Of a DNA stretch of 64,000 nucleotides, positions 1 to 9,493 are shown piece by piece. The stretch's first letter is position 1. Every line of letters starts with the position of its first letter. The notes beneath the pieces are model-generated. The model was not told where the DNA came from. It did no database searches and saw only the letters and a list, made by a program, of their open reading frames with translations. A program made the position numbers and the translations under genes. This DNA comes from Myxococcales bacterium (GTDB taxonomy: Bacteria; Myxococcota_A; Polyangia; Palsa-1104; JAEUJZ01): assembly GCA_016794365.1 (NCBI GenBank), contig JAEUKB010000030.1:1-64000 (forward strand), read 5' to 3'.

Positions 1-442
1 CCCGCGTGTGCCCCTGTCAACGCTTCGACCACTCCCTTGCGGGATGCAGCCGCATGACTCGGGGTCATCGTGGGTCGCTAGCCCTTCGATGTAAGGCTCT
101 TTCATCCTCTGCTCTCTGCTAGTTTCACTGGCGCACTACCCTTCCCACCGCCAAGACATGCATGGACGTCATCCGCTACGGCGCATGAACACAAGACAGT
201 CCGATGCCCTTGACTCGGTGCAATCAAGAAAAGCGCAAGGAGAGATGTACGGATAGACGCTCCGCTGTACAGAGAGTCCATCACCCTGCACTCCTTCCCA
301 ACCTGGCAGTAGGAACGCAGGCGCTTGTACCTTGTTTTCAGATTCTATCCATCGAGCGTTCACCTGATTCCTTCCTCTCCGATTCTCTTCCTTTTCACCA
401 AGCCCGACGACGGGGAAATATGACAGCGGTCGTCCCAACGGT
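1..442. other. Gene-free stretch upstream of the kinase A C-half
   Basis: No convincing gene is seen. The frame of the downstream kinase half is closed by a TGA at 365-367, and nothing upstream encodes a kinase N-lobe. The last ~90 bases resemble the region just before the other kinase C-half (read on the minus strand at 18910-18975). CGTTCACCTGATTCCTTCC at 357-375 and ACCAAGCCCGACG at 398-410 match CGTTCCCTGCACCTTC and ACCAAGCCGACG there, 41 and 43 bases apart. This may be the 3' part of an element inserted into the kinase gene. Confidence 0.4.
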
Positions 443-2473
443 GTGTTGGTTCACTGTGACTTGAAGCCAGACAACATCTTGATATGTGCGGATGGGCGGG
501 TGGTGGTGACGGACTTTGGGATTGCGCGGGCTCTGTTTCATCGAAAGACAAGTGGGACCGATGACAAGCGCCGACAGCTGGCAGCCCGCTTTGATGGGAC
601 ACCGATGTATGTCTCTCCGGAACAGGTGAACGGAGAGTCTGTGGATGCGCGAACGGATCTGTACTCGCTGGGTGTGGTTCTGTACGAAATGCTGACAGGA
701 ACACCGCCATTTTCAGGAGACACGCTCATCGGTCTGCTGATGGCGCGGGTACTGAAGCCAATTCCCAGTCCGCGCACGACTCGACCCGAGCTGTCCGATT
801 CGATTGCCGCGATTGTGATGCGCTGTCTGAACGTGTCGCGGGATGCTCGGTTTCAGTCGGCAGATGAGCTGGCTCAAGCATTCCGTAGCGCAGTCGCAGC
901 AGGTGAATCGGAACCGACGATTCAGCTTGGTGCAAAGAAGCTGCAAGGACTGATTGGGAATGCGAAGTCGGTCGTCCTTTCTGCTGCGACATCTTCTGCG
1001 GAAGCCGCGCTTCCCAATCGAGAAGATGCCTTTCGTGCGCTGTCGATTCAGGATACGCAGCGTGATGCAGTTCGCGTCCTGGCTGTGTTTCCGATCGTCA
1101 ATCTGGGAGGCACGGAAGATGACTACTATGTAGACGGATTCACGCAAGAACTGATCGATGCTTTGTCGTCTCTGCGTGGGGTTCGGGTATACGGAAAAGG
1201 AGCCGTCTCTACCTGGAGCGGTCGGGAGTCTGATCTGCTTCCGATCGGGCGTACTCTGGGCGCTGACATTGTGGTGTCTGGATCGATTCGACGGACCGGA
1301 ACGCAGCTACGGATCACGCTGCGGATCACGCAGACTTCGGATGGAATCCAGCTCTACGCGCATCGCTGTGAAGTGTCGGACAGTGAGCTGCTGGTGCAGA
1401 CAGAGTCGCTGGTTTCCGAGATGGCGAAGTCGCTCCAGCTGCGCGAAGACAGAACCGCTCGGCAGGCACCCAGCAACGCAAAGTCTGTTGAAATGTATCT
1501 CCGCGCGCGCTCTCTGTATGGTCGCTCCGATCAAAGCAGCTTAGAGCAGAGTGTTGCGCTGTTTGAGGAGCTGCTCGTTCACGCGCCTGGTGATGCACGG
1601 CTGCTGTTGCATGATGCGCTGGCGCTGTCACGGCTGTGGTTTTTTGGCGGAACGGATGCCGCGCAGAAAGCCCAGAATGTCGCGGAGCAGCTTGTCAATG
1701 TCGCTCCCAATCACAGTGCATCGTTTATGGCGCTCGCAAGTGTTCGCTTTCAAGCAGCTGACGCAGTGGGAACCGTACGCGCGCTCGGAAAGGCGCTGTC
1801 CCTTGCGCCAGATCTGGCCGATGCACACGAGCTTTTGGGACGAATTCTCGTCGAGACAGGACCGATTCGGGATGGGCTTTCGCGGTTGACACTGGCGCGC
1901 ACGCTGGACCCCGGACTGTTCCGAGCGCTGGTCGATCAAGCCCGCACCTGCGCACTGCTTGGAGACTTTGATCGTGCGCATGCGCTGCTTGCAGATGAGT
2001 CTCTGCGTGGTCGATCGTTTGCGATTCAGTGGATCGCACGCGCACGCTTTTGCTTGTGGGCACATGATCAGAAACGCGCTGAGCACTACCTATCCCAACC
2101 CGAAATCGTACAAGGTCTGTATCCGCGCGCCAAGCTGCTGCTTCAGGCTGCGGCGGGTCACAAGCTGATTGATCCGCTGACGGTAATCAGCGCAGGAATG
2201 GCATCCGAACGGAGCAGTCCACGCGGTCGTACGTTCGTGTTTCAGATGAATGCCGAGCTGTCCGCTGCGTACGGTCAAGGAGAGCAAGCGGTGCGCAGTG
2301 TGGCGCGAAGCATTGATGCCGGACTGACGGATCTGGCGTGGCTGGAACGCTGTCCGCTGCTTACTGGGTTGGCGAAAGATCCACGCATGATGGCGCTCCA
2401 TCGCGTGCTCTATGCGCGAGCGCTGGCTGTTCGCGATGCGCTCCAGAGTGTTCCGCAGCGCACCCAGCTATAA
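443..2473 (+). pseudogene. Kinase A, C-terminal half (Ser/Thr kinase with TPR tail)
   Basis: The frame opens directly at the catalytic loop (LVHCDLKPDN, a non-RD HCD variant) and has no N-lobe. It then has DFG (TDFGIAR), a SPEQ activation-segment end and a complete C-lobe to about residue 160. An AVFPIVNLGG...YYVDGFTQELIDALSS region follows, as in FlgO-like/adenylate-cyclase-associated modules, and a TPR-like helical region fills the rest. Myxobacterial kinases of this type normally carry an N-lobe reading RYELxELLGxGxxGxVYRARD. Exactly that N-lobe lies, truncated, at 19138-19694 on the other strand and ends in the same HCD codons. I read this as the C-half of a gene broken by inversion. The GTG at 443 is only the first possible start. 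Catalytic activity is not expected without the N-lobe. Confidence 0.8.
447..460 (+). repeat. Inverted-repeat copy 1 at kinase A break (HCD motif)
   Basis: TGGTTCACTGTGAC encodes V-H-C-D at the break of kinase A. The same 14 bases occur in inverted orientation at 19137-19150, at the end of the kinase A N-half. Inverting the interval between the two copies would rebuild one continuous kinase frame. Confidence 0.75.
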
Positions 2474-2691
2474 AGGAACATAATTAAATATAGTCAGAGC
2501 AACTTAATGAAATATAACCTAGTGCATGCATAACAGGGAACCGACGCAACGCTGCGATTTCTTATCAAGCAGCAACTTCTTGTCGAGCATCGAGAAAATC
2601 ACGACAAGCGTAAGTTCCGTCCATCATTCCCCAGCGATTCCTTGCGAGAAGAATGCTCAAGAGTTACTGTACGTTCAGACATTGCTTTTGT
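2474..2691. other. AT-rich gap between convergent kinase halves
   Basis: No gene. Read on the minus strand it directly follows the broken HRD codons of the kinase B N-half. GTTGCGTCGGTTCCCTG (2534-2550) occurs 141 bases after that break. A copy with one mismatch lies 150 bases after the kinase A N-half break (18971-18987). The left ~60 bases are AT-rich and end at the stop codon of the kinase A C-half. It is probably a remnant of an element shared by the break points. Confidence 0.4.
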
Positions 2692-2702
2692 TCGCGATGA
2701 AC
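2692..2702 (-). repeat. Direct-repeat copy 1 at kinase B break (HRD motif)
   Basis: GTTCATCGCGA (minus strand) marks where kinase B is cut. An identical copy in the same orientation lies at 18899-18909. Joining the two ends of the 16.2-kb interval would restore ...[10 protein letters not shown]... in frame. Confidence 0.75.
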
Positions 2703-3128
2703 GACTCCGTGGCGATGAACGGCGGCGAGCGCACTGGCGGTCTGACGACCGAATGCGATGCACTCTTCGTTGCCGAGGTGACCTCGGCTCTCAATGTAGC
2801 GCTCAAGTGACAGTCCCTCGAGCAGCTCCATTGCAATATAATAAATACCGGCTCCGGTCTTTCCACAGTCGAAAATACTAATCAAACCGGGATGCGCAAC
2901 CTTGCTGGCACTGCGCGCTTCATTGACGAATCGCTGTGCCATATCTGGCTGCTGAGCCAAGTCTATATTGAGTATTTTGAGCGCAACTTTCTTTCCAATG
3001 TCTTGATTTATGGCCTCATAAACTGTAGCCATTCCGCCTTGTCCGATAAAGCGCTGAATCACATAAGAGCCAACACTGGTTCCGCTCTGAATCGGTCCTC
3101 GTGTTGCATTATTTTGAGAAGTCATCAT
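2692..3128 (-). pseudogene. Kinase B, N-terminal half (Ser/Thr kinase N-lobe)
   Basis: It starts MMTSQNN and contains a full N-lobe: glycine-rich loop GQGGMATVYEA, VAIK-type lysine (KKVALKIL), hinge AMELLEGLSL and helix E up to HGVVHR. The frame then leaves kinase sequence at the HRD aspartate and stops 12 codons later. It lies 62 bases after heme oxygenase on the same strand, so it was the next gene of that operon. Codon use is more AT-rich than in its neighbours. The same low-GC usage appears in the kinase C-lobe at about 18600-18909, which begins VHRDLKPSN. That piece is the likely missing half. ATP could bind, but no catalytic loop is present. Confidence 0.8.
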
Positions 3129-3190
3129 GGATAAAAATAAGATGAAACATTATTATTCATCATCATTGCTACCAGGTCCGAACAGAGCAC

Positions 3191-3871
3191 TCAGCTCATT
3201 TGGTACAGCGGCTCCCTTGCTGAAAACAGCTCTCCGCTCAGCACAAACGAGCGCTGCGCTTCATCCACCACGGCCTGCTGCTGCTGTTCAGTGAGCGCCA
3301 GTTCATCGAGCTGAAGGCGAAAGCGCTGCTTCCACTGCGTCGGGTCAGGAATGTCTGTGAACGCATAAAAGGACACCCCTTTCCCGTCGCGCAGAGCGAG
3401 TGCTTTGACGATCAAGCCACGCAGAATTTGTCCTCCTGACAGATCTCCCAAGTAGCGGGTATAGACGTGTCCGATCAGCCGTTCCGGTTCTCTGTTCTGA
3501 AGCTGATACAGCCTGTCTGCAAAGCGTTGTGCGGCAGCACTTACGGGCTCTGTACAGGCGCCAATTCCTTCTCCGTTTCCGTCGGAAAAGTAGAACAAAT
3601 CGCTACGCAAAGAAGGCGCTCTGCGCAGAGCCTGTGACCAGATGCGACCGAGCAGCGGATGTTCTGTGTGTGCATCCAGCGCAGCTTCCAGAGAGGAATA
3701 CACCCAGAGCAGATCACGTAGGTACAGTCGGTACGTATCCCTATCGAGACTCCCTTGCAAGATCGCACGTAGAAAAGCGTGTCGTTCCACCGCACGATGG
3801 GCCTGCTTGGTTCCGTCTTGCAGACGTACGGACAGCTTGGGAGCCGCATCAGCAGTCGTGGCCAGACTCAT
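3191..3871 (-). CDS. Heme oxygenase (biliverdin-producing)
   Basis: This 226-residue protein has the canonical heme oxygenase fold signature GHVYTRYLGDLSGGQ near residue 140, with the distal-helix glycines, and an early TKQAHRAVE segment carrying the probable proximal histidine near residue 25. The family opens heme to biliverdin, Fe2+ and CO using electrons from ferredoxin or a reductase. A 2Fe-2S ferredoxin is encoded two genes upstream and a second one in the linked operon. Its start codon overlaps the end of the upstream kinase gene by 4 bases, so the two are translationally coupled. Biliverdin could be a ligand for the phycobiliprotein-like or V4R proteins of this locus, but that link is inference. 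Confidence 0.92.
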   Translation of the reverse strand: MSLATTADAAPKLSVRLQDGTKQAHRAVERHAFLRAILQGSLDRDTYRLYLRDLLWVYSSLEAALDAHTEHPLLGRIWSQALRRAPSLRSDLFYFSDGNGEGIGACTEPVSAAAQRFADRLYQLQNREPERLIGHVYTRYLGDLSGGQILRGLIVKALALRDGKGVSFYAFTDIPDPTQWKQRFRLQLDELALTEQQQQAVVDEAQRSFVLSGELFSAREPLYQMS

Positions 3872-4902
3872 GATGCATGCTCCGATGTCAGCGGAAGCTC
3901 TAGCACGGTCGCAATCGAGAGCCGCAGGTATCCCTTGTTGACCGCATCCAGCGTACGGGCCTGCGCCTTTGATAGCAGTCCGCGCTCGACCAGAAACTGC
4001 GGCAGTGGACCTGTCCGATTCCAGTGAAGCAGCAGTCTGTCTACGTCTTCGGAAGAAAGCTTCTGCTGCACTTGCAGATAGCGGCAGAGCAGCACCACCA
4101 GCGGCGTGTCCGGTCGCATGCTCTGTGCGATGTGACCCAGCTGTGCAATCACAGCTTGCATGTCCACAAAGCGCTGACTGGGATCAGGATCAATCATCTT
4201 GGCGACTACTTTTGATAGCTCGTCTCCCTCTTGTAGCTGCTCGATGATGCGTGGCCGCTCTTCCACCGCCGGAAGACGCTGAAGTCGCAGCTCCATCGCG
4301 ACAAGTCCCAGCGAAAACTGATCGCTGCGAGGAGACGCGCCATGACTCAGAATCTCTGGTGCCATGTAGTCGAGCGAGCCTGCGATCGATCGCGCAACCC
4401 CACCGCGACTGACATATCGTCCGGCCCCAAAGTCGGTCAGGAGCCACTTGGCCACGTCTCCGTCACTTGCACAGACGACGTTTTCTGGCTTCACGTCTCG
4501 ATGGATCACTCCGTGCGCGTGGGAATAGGCCAGCGCGGAAGAGAGTCCGATCAACAGAGAACACAGATGTGGAGAAGAAAACTTCTTTCCTGACACGAGC
4601 GCCCGTCGCAGGGAGCCACCTTGACAATACGGAAAGATGAGCATCCACAGTCCGCTTGCATCATCGCGTCCCATGTCCAGACAGGGGACGATGTGTGTGT
4701 GATGAAAGCGCATGACCAGCTTCATTTCCGTCGCCCAAATTGCGAAGCTGTTTTCGCTGGAATCGAACACTTTGACAACGACGCTCTGGTCTGTAGCGGT
4801 GTCCATTGCTTGAAAAACAGTTCCACTTGAACCCGTTCCGATCCGCTTGCCAAGCTTGTAGCGACCAAGAACAAGCTCCTCTGTCTGCGTGGTTGAGAGC
4901 AT
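3868..4902 (-). CDS. Ser/Thr protein kinase with C-terminal LLS/GYLR module
   Basis: This complete 344-residue cytoplasmic kinase has a glycine loop (GTGSSGTVFQA), VAIK lysine (VVVKVF), intact HRDVKPEN loop, DFG, and a DYMAPE segment end. Its C-lobe is short. The last ~70 residues hold a small helical module, FLVERGLLSKAQARTLDAV followed by NKGYLRLS. The long kinase B C-half carries the same module ([19 protein letters not shown], then HKGYLRID), so both kinases may contact one partner. The ATG is preceded by AAGGAGAG. The gene lies in an operon between a ferredoxin and heme oxygenase. The module recalls N-terminal domains of type II secretion/PilB ATPases, but this is a weak resemblance. The substrate is unknown; the response regulator or Gvp assembly factors are possibilities. 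Confidence 0.9.
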   Translation of the reverse strand: MLSTTQTEELVLGRYKLGKRIGTGSSGTVFQAMDTATDQSVVVKVFDSSENSFAIWATEMKLVMRFHHTHIVPCLDMGRDDASGLWMLIFPYCQGGSLRRALVSGKKFSSPHLCSLLIGLSSALAYSHAHGVIHRDVKPENVVCASDGDVAKWLLTDFGAGRYVSRGGVARSIAGSLDYMAPEILSHGASPRSDQFSLGLVAMELRLQRLPAVEERPRIIEQLQEGDELSKVVAKMIDPDPSQRFVDMQAVIAQLGHIAQSMRPDTPLVVLLCRYLQVQQKLSSEDVDRLLLHWNRTGPLPQFLVERGLLSKAQARTLDAVNKGYLRLSIATVLELPLTSEHAS

Positions 4903-4960
4903 CCGTACTCTCCTTTTCCTTGGTCACATCACCGTCGGTACATGTCGTAAATGGTGCGGC

Positions 4961-5473
4961 CTACATCCGAGGCATCCAGCGCTTGGGCTGACTGTCAATC
5001 GTCAGCGACATGGTTCGCATTTCCGCGACATCGACATCGACTTGATTCAATTCACGAACGCGCGTTCTGGTAATCAGCTTTCCTGCTTCAATCAAAATCG
5101 CACCGTCAATTGGGTGCAAAATGTTTTCCGTAGCACGTCGTCCGATCAGCTGTTCCAGATCGCCACTGCTGTCAATGAAGCGTCCTTGGGGAAGCTCTAC
5201 TTTGACACCTTCCCCGACGACTTTGGCCTGACACGCCAGTCGTGAGTTCGGACGACGATCTGCAAGCATCTGAAGTGCTTGACGTTCTCTGGGGGTCATC
5301 ACAGACAGCTTGTCTTGACCCTGTGTGATGTAGCAGTGACAGGTGGCACAGAGTCCCTTTCCTCCGCATGCCATGACCAGTCGCTCTTGCTTGGCCAGGA
5401 GCACTTCCGTTACCCGACTGTTCGTCAGGACTACCACCGGATCGACATGATGCTCGACGTAGACGTTCTTCAC
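4961..5473 (-). CDS. 2Fe-2S ferredoxin with conserved C-terminal extension
   Basis: This 170-residue protein has a plant/adrenodoxin-type 2Fe-2S domain (about residues 1-95) with cluster motif [15 protein letters not shown] and the distal cysteine in SRLACQAK. The remaining ~75 residues are not typical of ferredoxins: IGRRATENILHPIDGAILIE, then AGKLITRTRVREL. The ferredoxin at 16127-16651 has the same architecture and the same extension, so this is a paralogous pair specific to the locus. The GTG start at 5473 is supported by a perfect AGGAGGT at 5478-5484. It sits just upstream of the kinase and heme oxygenase genes, and a role in delivering electrons to heme oxygenase fits the family but is inferred. 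Confidence 0.88.
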   Translation of the reverse strand: MKNVYVEHHVDPVVVLTNSRVTEVLLAKQERLVMACGGKGLCATCHCYITQGQDKLSVMTPRERQALQMLADRRPNSRLACQAKVVGEGVKVELPQGRFIDSSGDLEQLIGRRATENILHPIDGAILIEAGKLITRTRVRELNQVDVDVAEMRTMSLTIDSQPKRWMPRM

Positions 5474-5744
5474 TGTAACCTCCTAGCGAGAACTCTACAG
5501 CGCGACTTCGTACTGACTCTGCACTGCTCGTATTTGATGATTCAATGTGCGCACTGTTGGTTTTCAGACTACCGAAGAAAATGTAGAAGTGCATCTGTCT
5601 GTCCGTCTAGTTGCAGAGGGCAGCTAGCCTGACAGTTTTGGCAGGTTGCGGTGGGAATCCCTGTCCGTTTGGACAGGTGTATCTACAAAAGGAAAGTGAT
5701 TTCCGACGAGATTTAGAGGCGTCCGGTCAGCGTACGGACTTCGC

Positions 5745-6377
5745 TCACAACAGAACGCGCATCAGCTCATGTCGCGACACCACACCGAGCTTTTTCAGCA
5801 CGTTCGCTTGATGAAACTTGGCTGTTCTCGCAGAGATATCCAGTGCGATCCCGATTTCTTCGGTACTGCGACCGAGCATCAAAAGATCCAGCACTTCACG
5901 CTCGCGCTTGGAGATATTGACTGCTTTTGCAATCTCATCAAACCGTCGCTGAATCAGTCTCTCGATGCTGCTGGTCTGCACACGCGACAGAAGCTCTACG
6001 TAGTGTTCTCGAATGCGCAGCATCACACGTACGCGAGCCCGCAAGATGAACTTACTCACCGGCTTGATCAGGTACTCATCAGCACCCGCTTCAAAGCCAT
6101 GAACCATGTCACTTTCATCATCGAGCGCAGAGACGATGATGACCGGAATGAATCGCCAGGAAGGATGCGCTTTGATCCGTCGGCACAGCTCCAGACCGTC
6201 CATATCAGGCATCAGCAGATCTGCAATCACCAGATCGACATCCGCTTTCTCTAGGTGCGCGATCGCCTGACGCCCACTGGTCACAAGCTTGAGGCTCATT
6301 CCGTACGGAGCTAGCAGCGCCGCCAGCCCTTCGCCTGCGAGTGGATCATCATCGACGATCATCAGGTGTGAAGTCAT
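5745..6377 (-). CDS. Response regulator, REC plus LuxR-type HTH
   Basis: It has an N-terminal receiver domain (IVDDDP acidic pocket, phospho-acceptor Asp in IADLLMP near residue 53, Lys in YLIKP) and a C-terminal NarL/LuxR helix-turn-helix (ISKREREVLDLLMLGRSTEE to KLGVVSRHELMRVLL). The family binds promoter DNA as a dimer after phosphorylation. The ATG at 6377 is preferred because it places the receiver core at the usual distance and follows GAGAG; a GTG at 6398 would add seven residues. No histidine kinase is adjacent, so phosphorylation by a distant kinase or modulation by the local Ser/Thr kinases is possible. It lies 5' of the ferredoxin-kinase-heme oxygenase genes and back to back with the plus-strand gvp genes, a good position to control both. 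Confidence 0.9.
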   Translation of the reverse strand: MTSHLMIVDDDPLAGEGLAALLAPYGMSLKLVTSGRQAIAHLEKADVDLVIADLLMPDMDGLELCRRIKAHPSWRFIPVIIVSALDDESDMVHGFEAGADEYLIKPVSKFILRARVRVMLRIREHYVELLSRVQTSSIERLIQRRFDEIAKAVNISKREREVLDLLMLGRSTEEIGIALDISARTAKFHQANVLKKLGVVSRHELMRVLL

Positions 6378-6939
6378 ATCCGTGCATCTCTCGTTCACGT
6401 AAGCGCGGGTCCGTCGATTGGACAGTGATTCCGCAGCATAACCCCACCGTCATGTGACCCCGACAGATTGTAACGCGCGATCGCACGCGCTGATTAAGTC
6501 GCTGAATTTGAAACAGAATCCGCTACAGAAGCGCTGTGCAGGACTGATCTATAGACGAACGCTGAAGACGATCTGCATGCACAATACCTATTTCGATGCC
6601 GATCGGACAGCGTGCCCGTGCGCGCTTCCCTGCGATGCTGCGCAGTTGGATCCGTCACGCGCTTCCTCTTGGATCATCGGCTGGCCAGATGTTGGTCATC
6701 GATTGGCCAAGTCAGCAGGTGTTCGGATCGCTGTCCTCTTCAAAGGTACGCACGGCATCCGATGCAGTCACATAGACTAAACTCGTAGTATAATGAAGTC
6801 CATTATCGTCGCTACGCTGTCTCTGTTCCGCATTCCTGAAACGAAACGATCCGTACCTGCGATATCATGAGAAAATGCGCAGTGTGCTTGGTCCACTGTC
6901 CGTCTCTGTCCTGCTGCTCTGCGATCGAAAGGCATCCAG
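6378..6939. other. Divergent intergenic region between regulator and gvp genes
   Basis: About 560 bases separate the minus-strand response regulator from the plus-strand gvpF/L gene. One open frame (6454-6780, plus) has no recognisable protein features and looks like chance. A sigma-70-like promoter is visible at 6767-6794. The rest probably holds regulatory DNA for both directions, but no clear operator was found. Confidence 0.4.
6767..6794 (+). promoter_or_regulatory. Sigma-70-like promoter for gvpF/L operon
   Basis: GTCACA (6767-6772, 4/6 to the -35 consensus), a 16-base spacer and a perfect TATAAT (6789-6794) lie about 140 bases upstream of the plus-strand gvpF/L start. Confidence 0.5.
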
Positions 6940-7812
6940 ATGAGCCAGACACCCTGTTCCGATCCGCTCGCGCTGGGTACGGACGAAGAACATCGTGTCG
7001 CCCTGTATCTGTTCGGCGTGTCCGGTTCATCTTCCCTTCCTGGTGATGAGTTCGGACTGACGGAAGCTCAGCCGCTGCGCGCACTGACAGTTGGTTCACT
7101 GACTGCCATCTTCTGTGAGGTTGCCCAGCAAGAGTGGTCCGGTTCGGACTCCGCTGCGCGCTTACAGAATCTGGACTGGCTGGCTCCGCGCGCGCTCAGA
7201 CATCAAGCCATTTTGGATCGTCTGCAAGCACAAGGAGCGCTGTTGCCAATGCGATTTGGCTGTCTGTTTTCGTCGGAAACAGCCCTCTCTGCATGGCTCC
7301 TCACGCATGCAGAACCGATCCGTACATTCCTTCAACTGGCTCAGCATCATGAAGAGTGGTCGCTCAAAGGCTGGCTGGATCCCGCGCGTACAGAGTCCTT
7401 TTTGATCGCTCGTGATCCGCGCTTTCTTGCGCTCTCTGCACAGCCGGGCGCGCGCTATTTGCAGGAAAAGCGACTCCGTCAAGACATTGGAAAGTCGATC
7501 CGTACGTTTGCGCGCAGCGTCGAAAAAGAGCTGACTGCGCAGCTTCATCAGCTCGGCATTCGCACCGCTTCGCTGCGAGCTCTGTCCGGTGAAGCAACAG
7601 GGCGTCATCAGGAAGTGGTGTTTCATCACGGACTGCTGATTCCTTCTGATCGGATTGCAGACATCCAACGCATGATCGACGAAGCCGCTGCATCCCAGAA
7701 GGCATGTGGACTTTCCCTGGAGCTTACGGGTCCATGGCCACTGTATAGCTTCATTCCTGCGCTGGATGCGTCACCAAGTCCGGAACAGAACACACCAGGA
7801 TCAGTCCTGTGA
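6940..7812 (+). CDS. Gas vesicle protein GvpL/GvpF family (first copy)
   Basis: This 290-residue protein shows the GvpL/GvpF family pattern: an N-terminal VALYLFGV strand, a central segment AILDRLQAQGALLPMRFGCLF, a long basic/helical middle and the C-terminal LSLELTGPWPLYSFIP. In gas-vesicle systems GvpF/GvpL proteins are cytoplasmic accessory factors that bind GvpA and help nucleate or assemble the protein shell. Its stop overlaps the GTG of the next, paralogous gene (GTGA), so the two are co-translated and may form a heteromer. AAAGG precedes the ATG. The three F/L paralogues here (with 7809-8549 and 10314-11075) match the usual multiplicity of this family. Confidence 0.9.
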   Translation: MSQTPCSDPLALGTDEEHRVALYLFGVSGSSSLPGDEFGLTEAQPLRALTVGSLTAIFCEVAQQEWSGSDSAARLQNLDWLAPRALRHQAILDRLQAQGALLPMRFGCLFSSETALSAWLLTHAEPIRTFLQLAQHHEEWSLKGWLDPARTESFLIARDPRFLALSAQPGARYLQEKRLRQDIGKSIRTFARSVEKELTAQLHQLGIRTASLRALSGEATGRHQEVVFHHGLLIPSDRIADIQRMIDEAAASQKACGLSLELTGPWPLYSFIPALDASPSPEQNTPGSVL

Positions 7813-8549
7813 TTCCGACTTCGCCCAGTTCATCCCTGCTACTCTACGGACTCTGTTTGGCGCGCCCAGGTTCGGACATGGACCTGTTCAGTACCGTCGC
7901 TGCATCCGACCTATTTTGGATCACGGAAGGCGGTGTGGCTGCGCTGGTTTCCTTGCTGACCGAGCTGTCTTCGATCGAAACACAGCCCGCTAGAAAGCTG
8001 CTCGCGTTTGCCAAAGTCATCGACTCTGTTCATCAAAGACAGACCATCTTGCCGTTTCGCTTTGGCAGTGTGTTTCCTGATCGTGCAGCACTGCAAGAGT
8101 ATCTGCGTACGCATCATGAAGTGGCGCGAGCGCTGATTGAATCGCTGGATGGGAAAGAGGAGCTGGCCATTCGCATCACCATGCCGCGTAGCGTGCTGAA
8201 GGAAGATGTCAGCGACGCACAGTCAATCGCTGGAACCGGAAAAGGAGCGGCCTATCTGCGCCAGCGAAGACAGCAGCTAGCAGCAGCTGAGCAGCTTACG
8301 CAGACCGCACAACGTGTCACTGTGCTGGTTCAGGAGTCTCTTGGTGAAAGCATCCGCTTGTCCGATGCGGTACCGCGTGTTGTGGATCAGCAGGTTGTGA
8401 TCTCGCTGGCTGCGCTGGTGGATCGAGGATGTCAAGGCGCGATGAAGTCACAGCTCCAGTCACTTGCGATGCAGTCTGCTTGGTCGCTGCACATCAGCGG
8501 ACCGTTTCCTCCCTACAGCTTTGTTGGTCCGCTTGCACAGGCGAAGTGA
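7809..8549 (+). CDS. Gas vesicle protein GvpL/GvpF family (second copy)
   Basis: This 246-residue GvpL/F paralogue has the N-terminal LLLYGLCLARPG strand, the core TILPFRFGSVFPD, a region rich in Q/E helices near residues 145-180 and the C-terminal WSLHISGPFPPYSFVGP motif. It starts with GTG overlapping the stop of the preceding gvpF/L gene. The downstream GvpS/M-like gene begins 122 bases later on the same strand. The role is accessory shell assembly, by family. Which of the three copies is F and which is L cannot be told from sequence alone. Confidence 0.88.
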   Translation: MIPTSPSSSLLLYGLCLARPGSDMDLFSTVAASDLFWITEGGVAALVSLLTELSSIETQPARKLLAFAKVIDSVHQRQTILPFRFGSVFPDRAALQEYLRTHHEVARALIESLDGKEELAIRITMPRSVLKEDVSDAQSIAGTGKGAAYLRQRRQQLAAAEQLTQTAQRVTVLVQESLGESIRLSDAVPRVVDQQVVISLAALVDRGCQGAMKSQLQSLAMQSAWSLHISGPFPPYSFVGPLAQAK

Positions 8550-8671
8550 GGATGAATGAGCTGGACCCACACCGCGCACAGAGACTTGCGCTTCAGCAGT
8601 CGCGCCATTCCAATCTTCCTCTTCGTCTCTTTCTTCAGCGCTGTATCATGATGTGGAGGCTCCCTCTGTAG

Positions 8672-8986
8672 ATGGCACACATCGTCGATCTGGACCAGCT
8701 TCCCATCGAGCGTGGTCAGCCCGTTCTTCCCGACCGCGAGCTGCTGGCGCAGCTTGATCCCGACGAGTCGTTGAGCGAAGAAGAGCGCGTCTCTCTGTGT
8801 GAAGTGCTCGATCGGGTGCTGCACAAAGGAGTGGTCCTGCGCGGCGATCTCGTGATCTCAGTAGCCGATGTTGAGCTTCTCTACTTGGGACTGGAGCTGG
8901 TGCTCTGTTCCACAGAGACTGCGCGTAAAAACGGTCTGCGCTTGCCGCGCGATATGACCGAGCCACCGATGCGAACAAAGCGCTAG
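8672..8986 (+). CDS. GvpA-family accessory shell protein (GvpS/GvpM-like)
   Basis: The protein has 104 residues. A divergent ~38-residue N-terminus precedes the GvpA-family core: LCEVLDRVLHKGVVLRGDLV followed by ISVADVELLYLGLELVLCS. The form VADVELLYLGL, as opposed to the [10 protein letters not shown] of true GvpA, matches the GvpM/GvpS branch, which are minor or nucleation-related proteins and not the bulk rib protein. A GGAGG lies about 13 bases before the ATG. It is the last gene of the plus-strand gvp set and converges on gvpJ, 68 bases away. Confidence 0.85.
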   Translation: MAHIVDLDQLPIERGQPVLPDRELLAQLDPDESLSEEERVSLCEVLDRVLHKGVVLRGDLVISVADVELLYLGLELVLCSTETARKNGLRLPRDMTEPPMRTKR

Positions 8987-9054
8987 CTCGCACAGTAAGA
9001 GCGCCACTCCGTCCAGCGTAGTCGTCGTCATTCCTACGCATCCACACAGCGCAC

Positions 9055-9444
9055 TCAGTCGCTCTTTGCCATCCGCTGCTCCATTCTCAGCAGCAGCTCT
9101 TCCATGCGCTGGACACGCTCGGCCAGATCGTCTTTTTGCTGCAACACCGGGTTCATTCCTGCTGCCAGTACATCACGACTCGGACTTCCCAGCGCGGGCT
9201 GCGGACTGGCTTGACCAGCGAGCGCAGACCAGCTTGGATCCGTCCGCCAAAAGTCCATTCCCATCGCCATCGCGCGCTCTACCGAACAGACCACCAAGCG
9301 GATCTGTATCGTCAACAGCTCGATCTCTACCAGGCGAATCTTGATGTCTCCTGCAATGACGACACCTTTGTCCAGCACGCGCTCCAAGATGTCTGCAACC
9401 GTTGCGCTGCGTGGTCCACTGATGCTGGTTGTTCGATTGCTCAC
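9055..9444 (-). CDS. Gas vesicle protein GvpJ-like
   Basis: This 129-residue protein has a GvpA-family core at residues 14-60 (DILERVLDKGVVIAGDIKIR, then LVEIELLTIQIRLVV) followed by the MDFWRTDPSW segment typical of GvpJ. The tail ends in a predicted coiled coil with leucine/methionine heptads (DDLAERVQRMEELLLRMEQR). GvpJ is an essential minor protein, thought to act in vesicle nucleation. The coiled-coil tail is longer than in many GvpJ proteins. It is the last gene of the long minus-strand operon. Confidence 0.87.
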   Translation of the reverse strand: MSNRTTSISGPRSATVADILERVLDKGVVIAGDIKIRLVEIELLTIQIRLVVCSVERAMAMGMDFWRTDPSWSALAGQASPQPALGSPSRDVLAAGMNPVLQQKDDLAERVQRMEELLLRMEQRMAKSD

Positions 9445-9493
9445 GACGGACTCCTATCCAAACATGCAAGTCATTTGCATTCAAAAAGCGCTG

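Noticed and set aside
6454..6780. 108-codon ORF in the regulator-gvp intergenic region
   Set aside because: No ribosome site, odd composition with scattered Cys, and it spans the likely promoter region.
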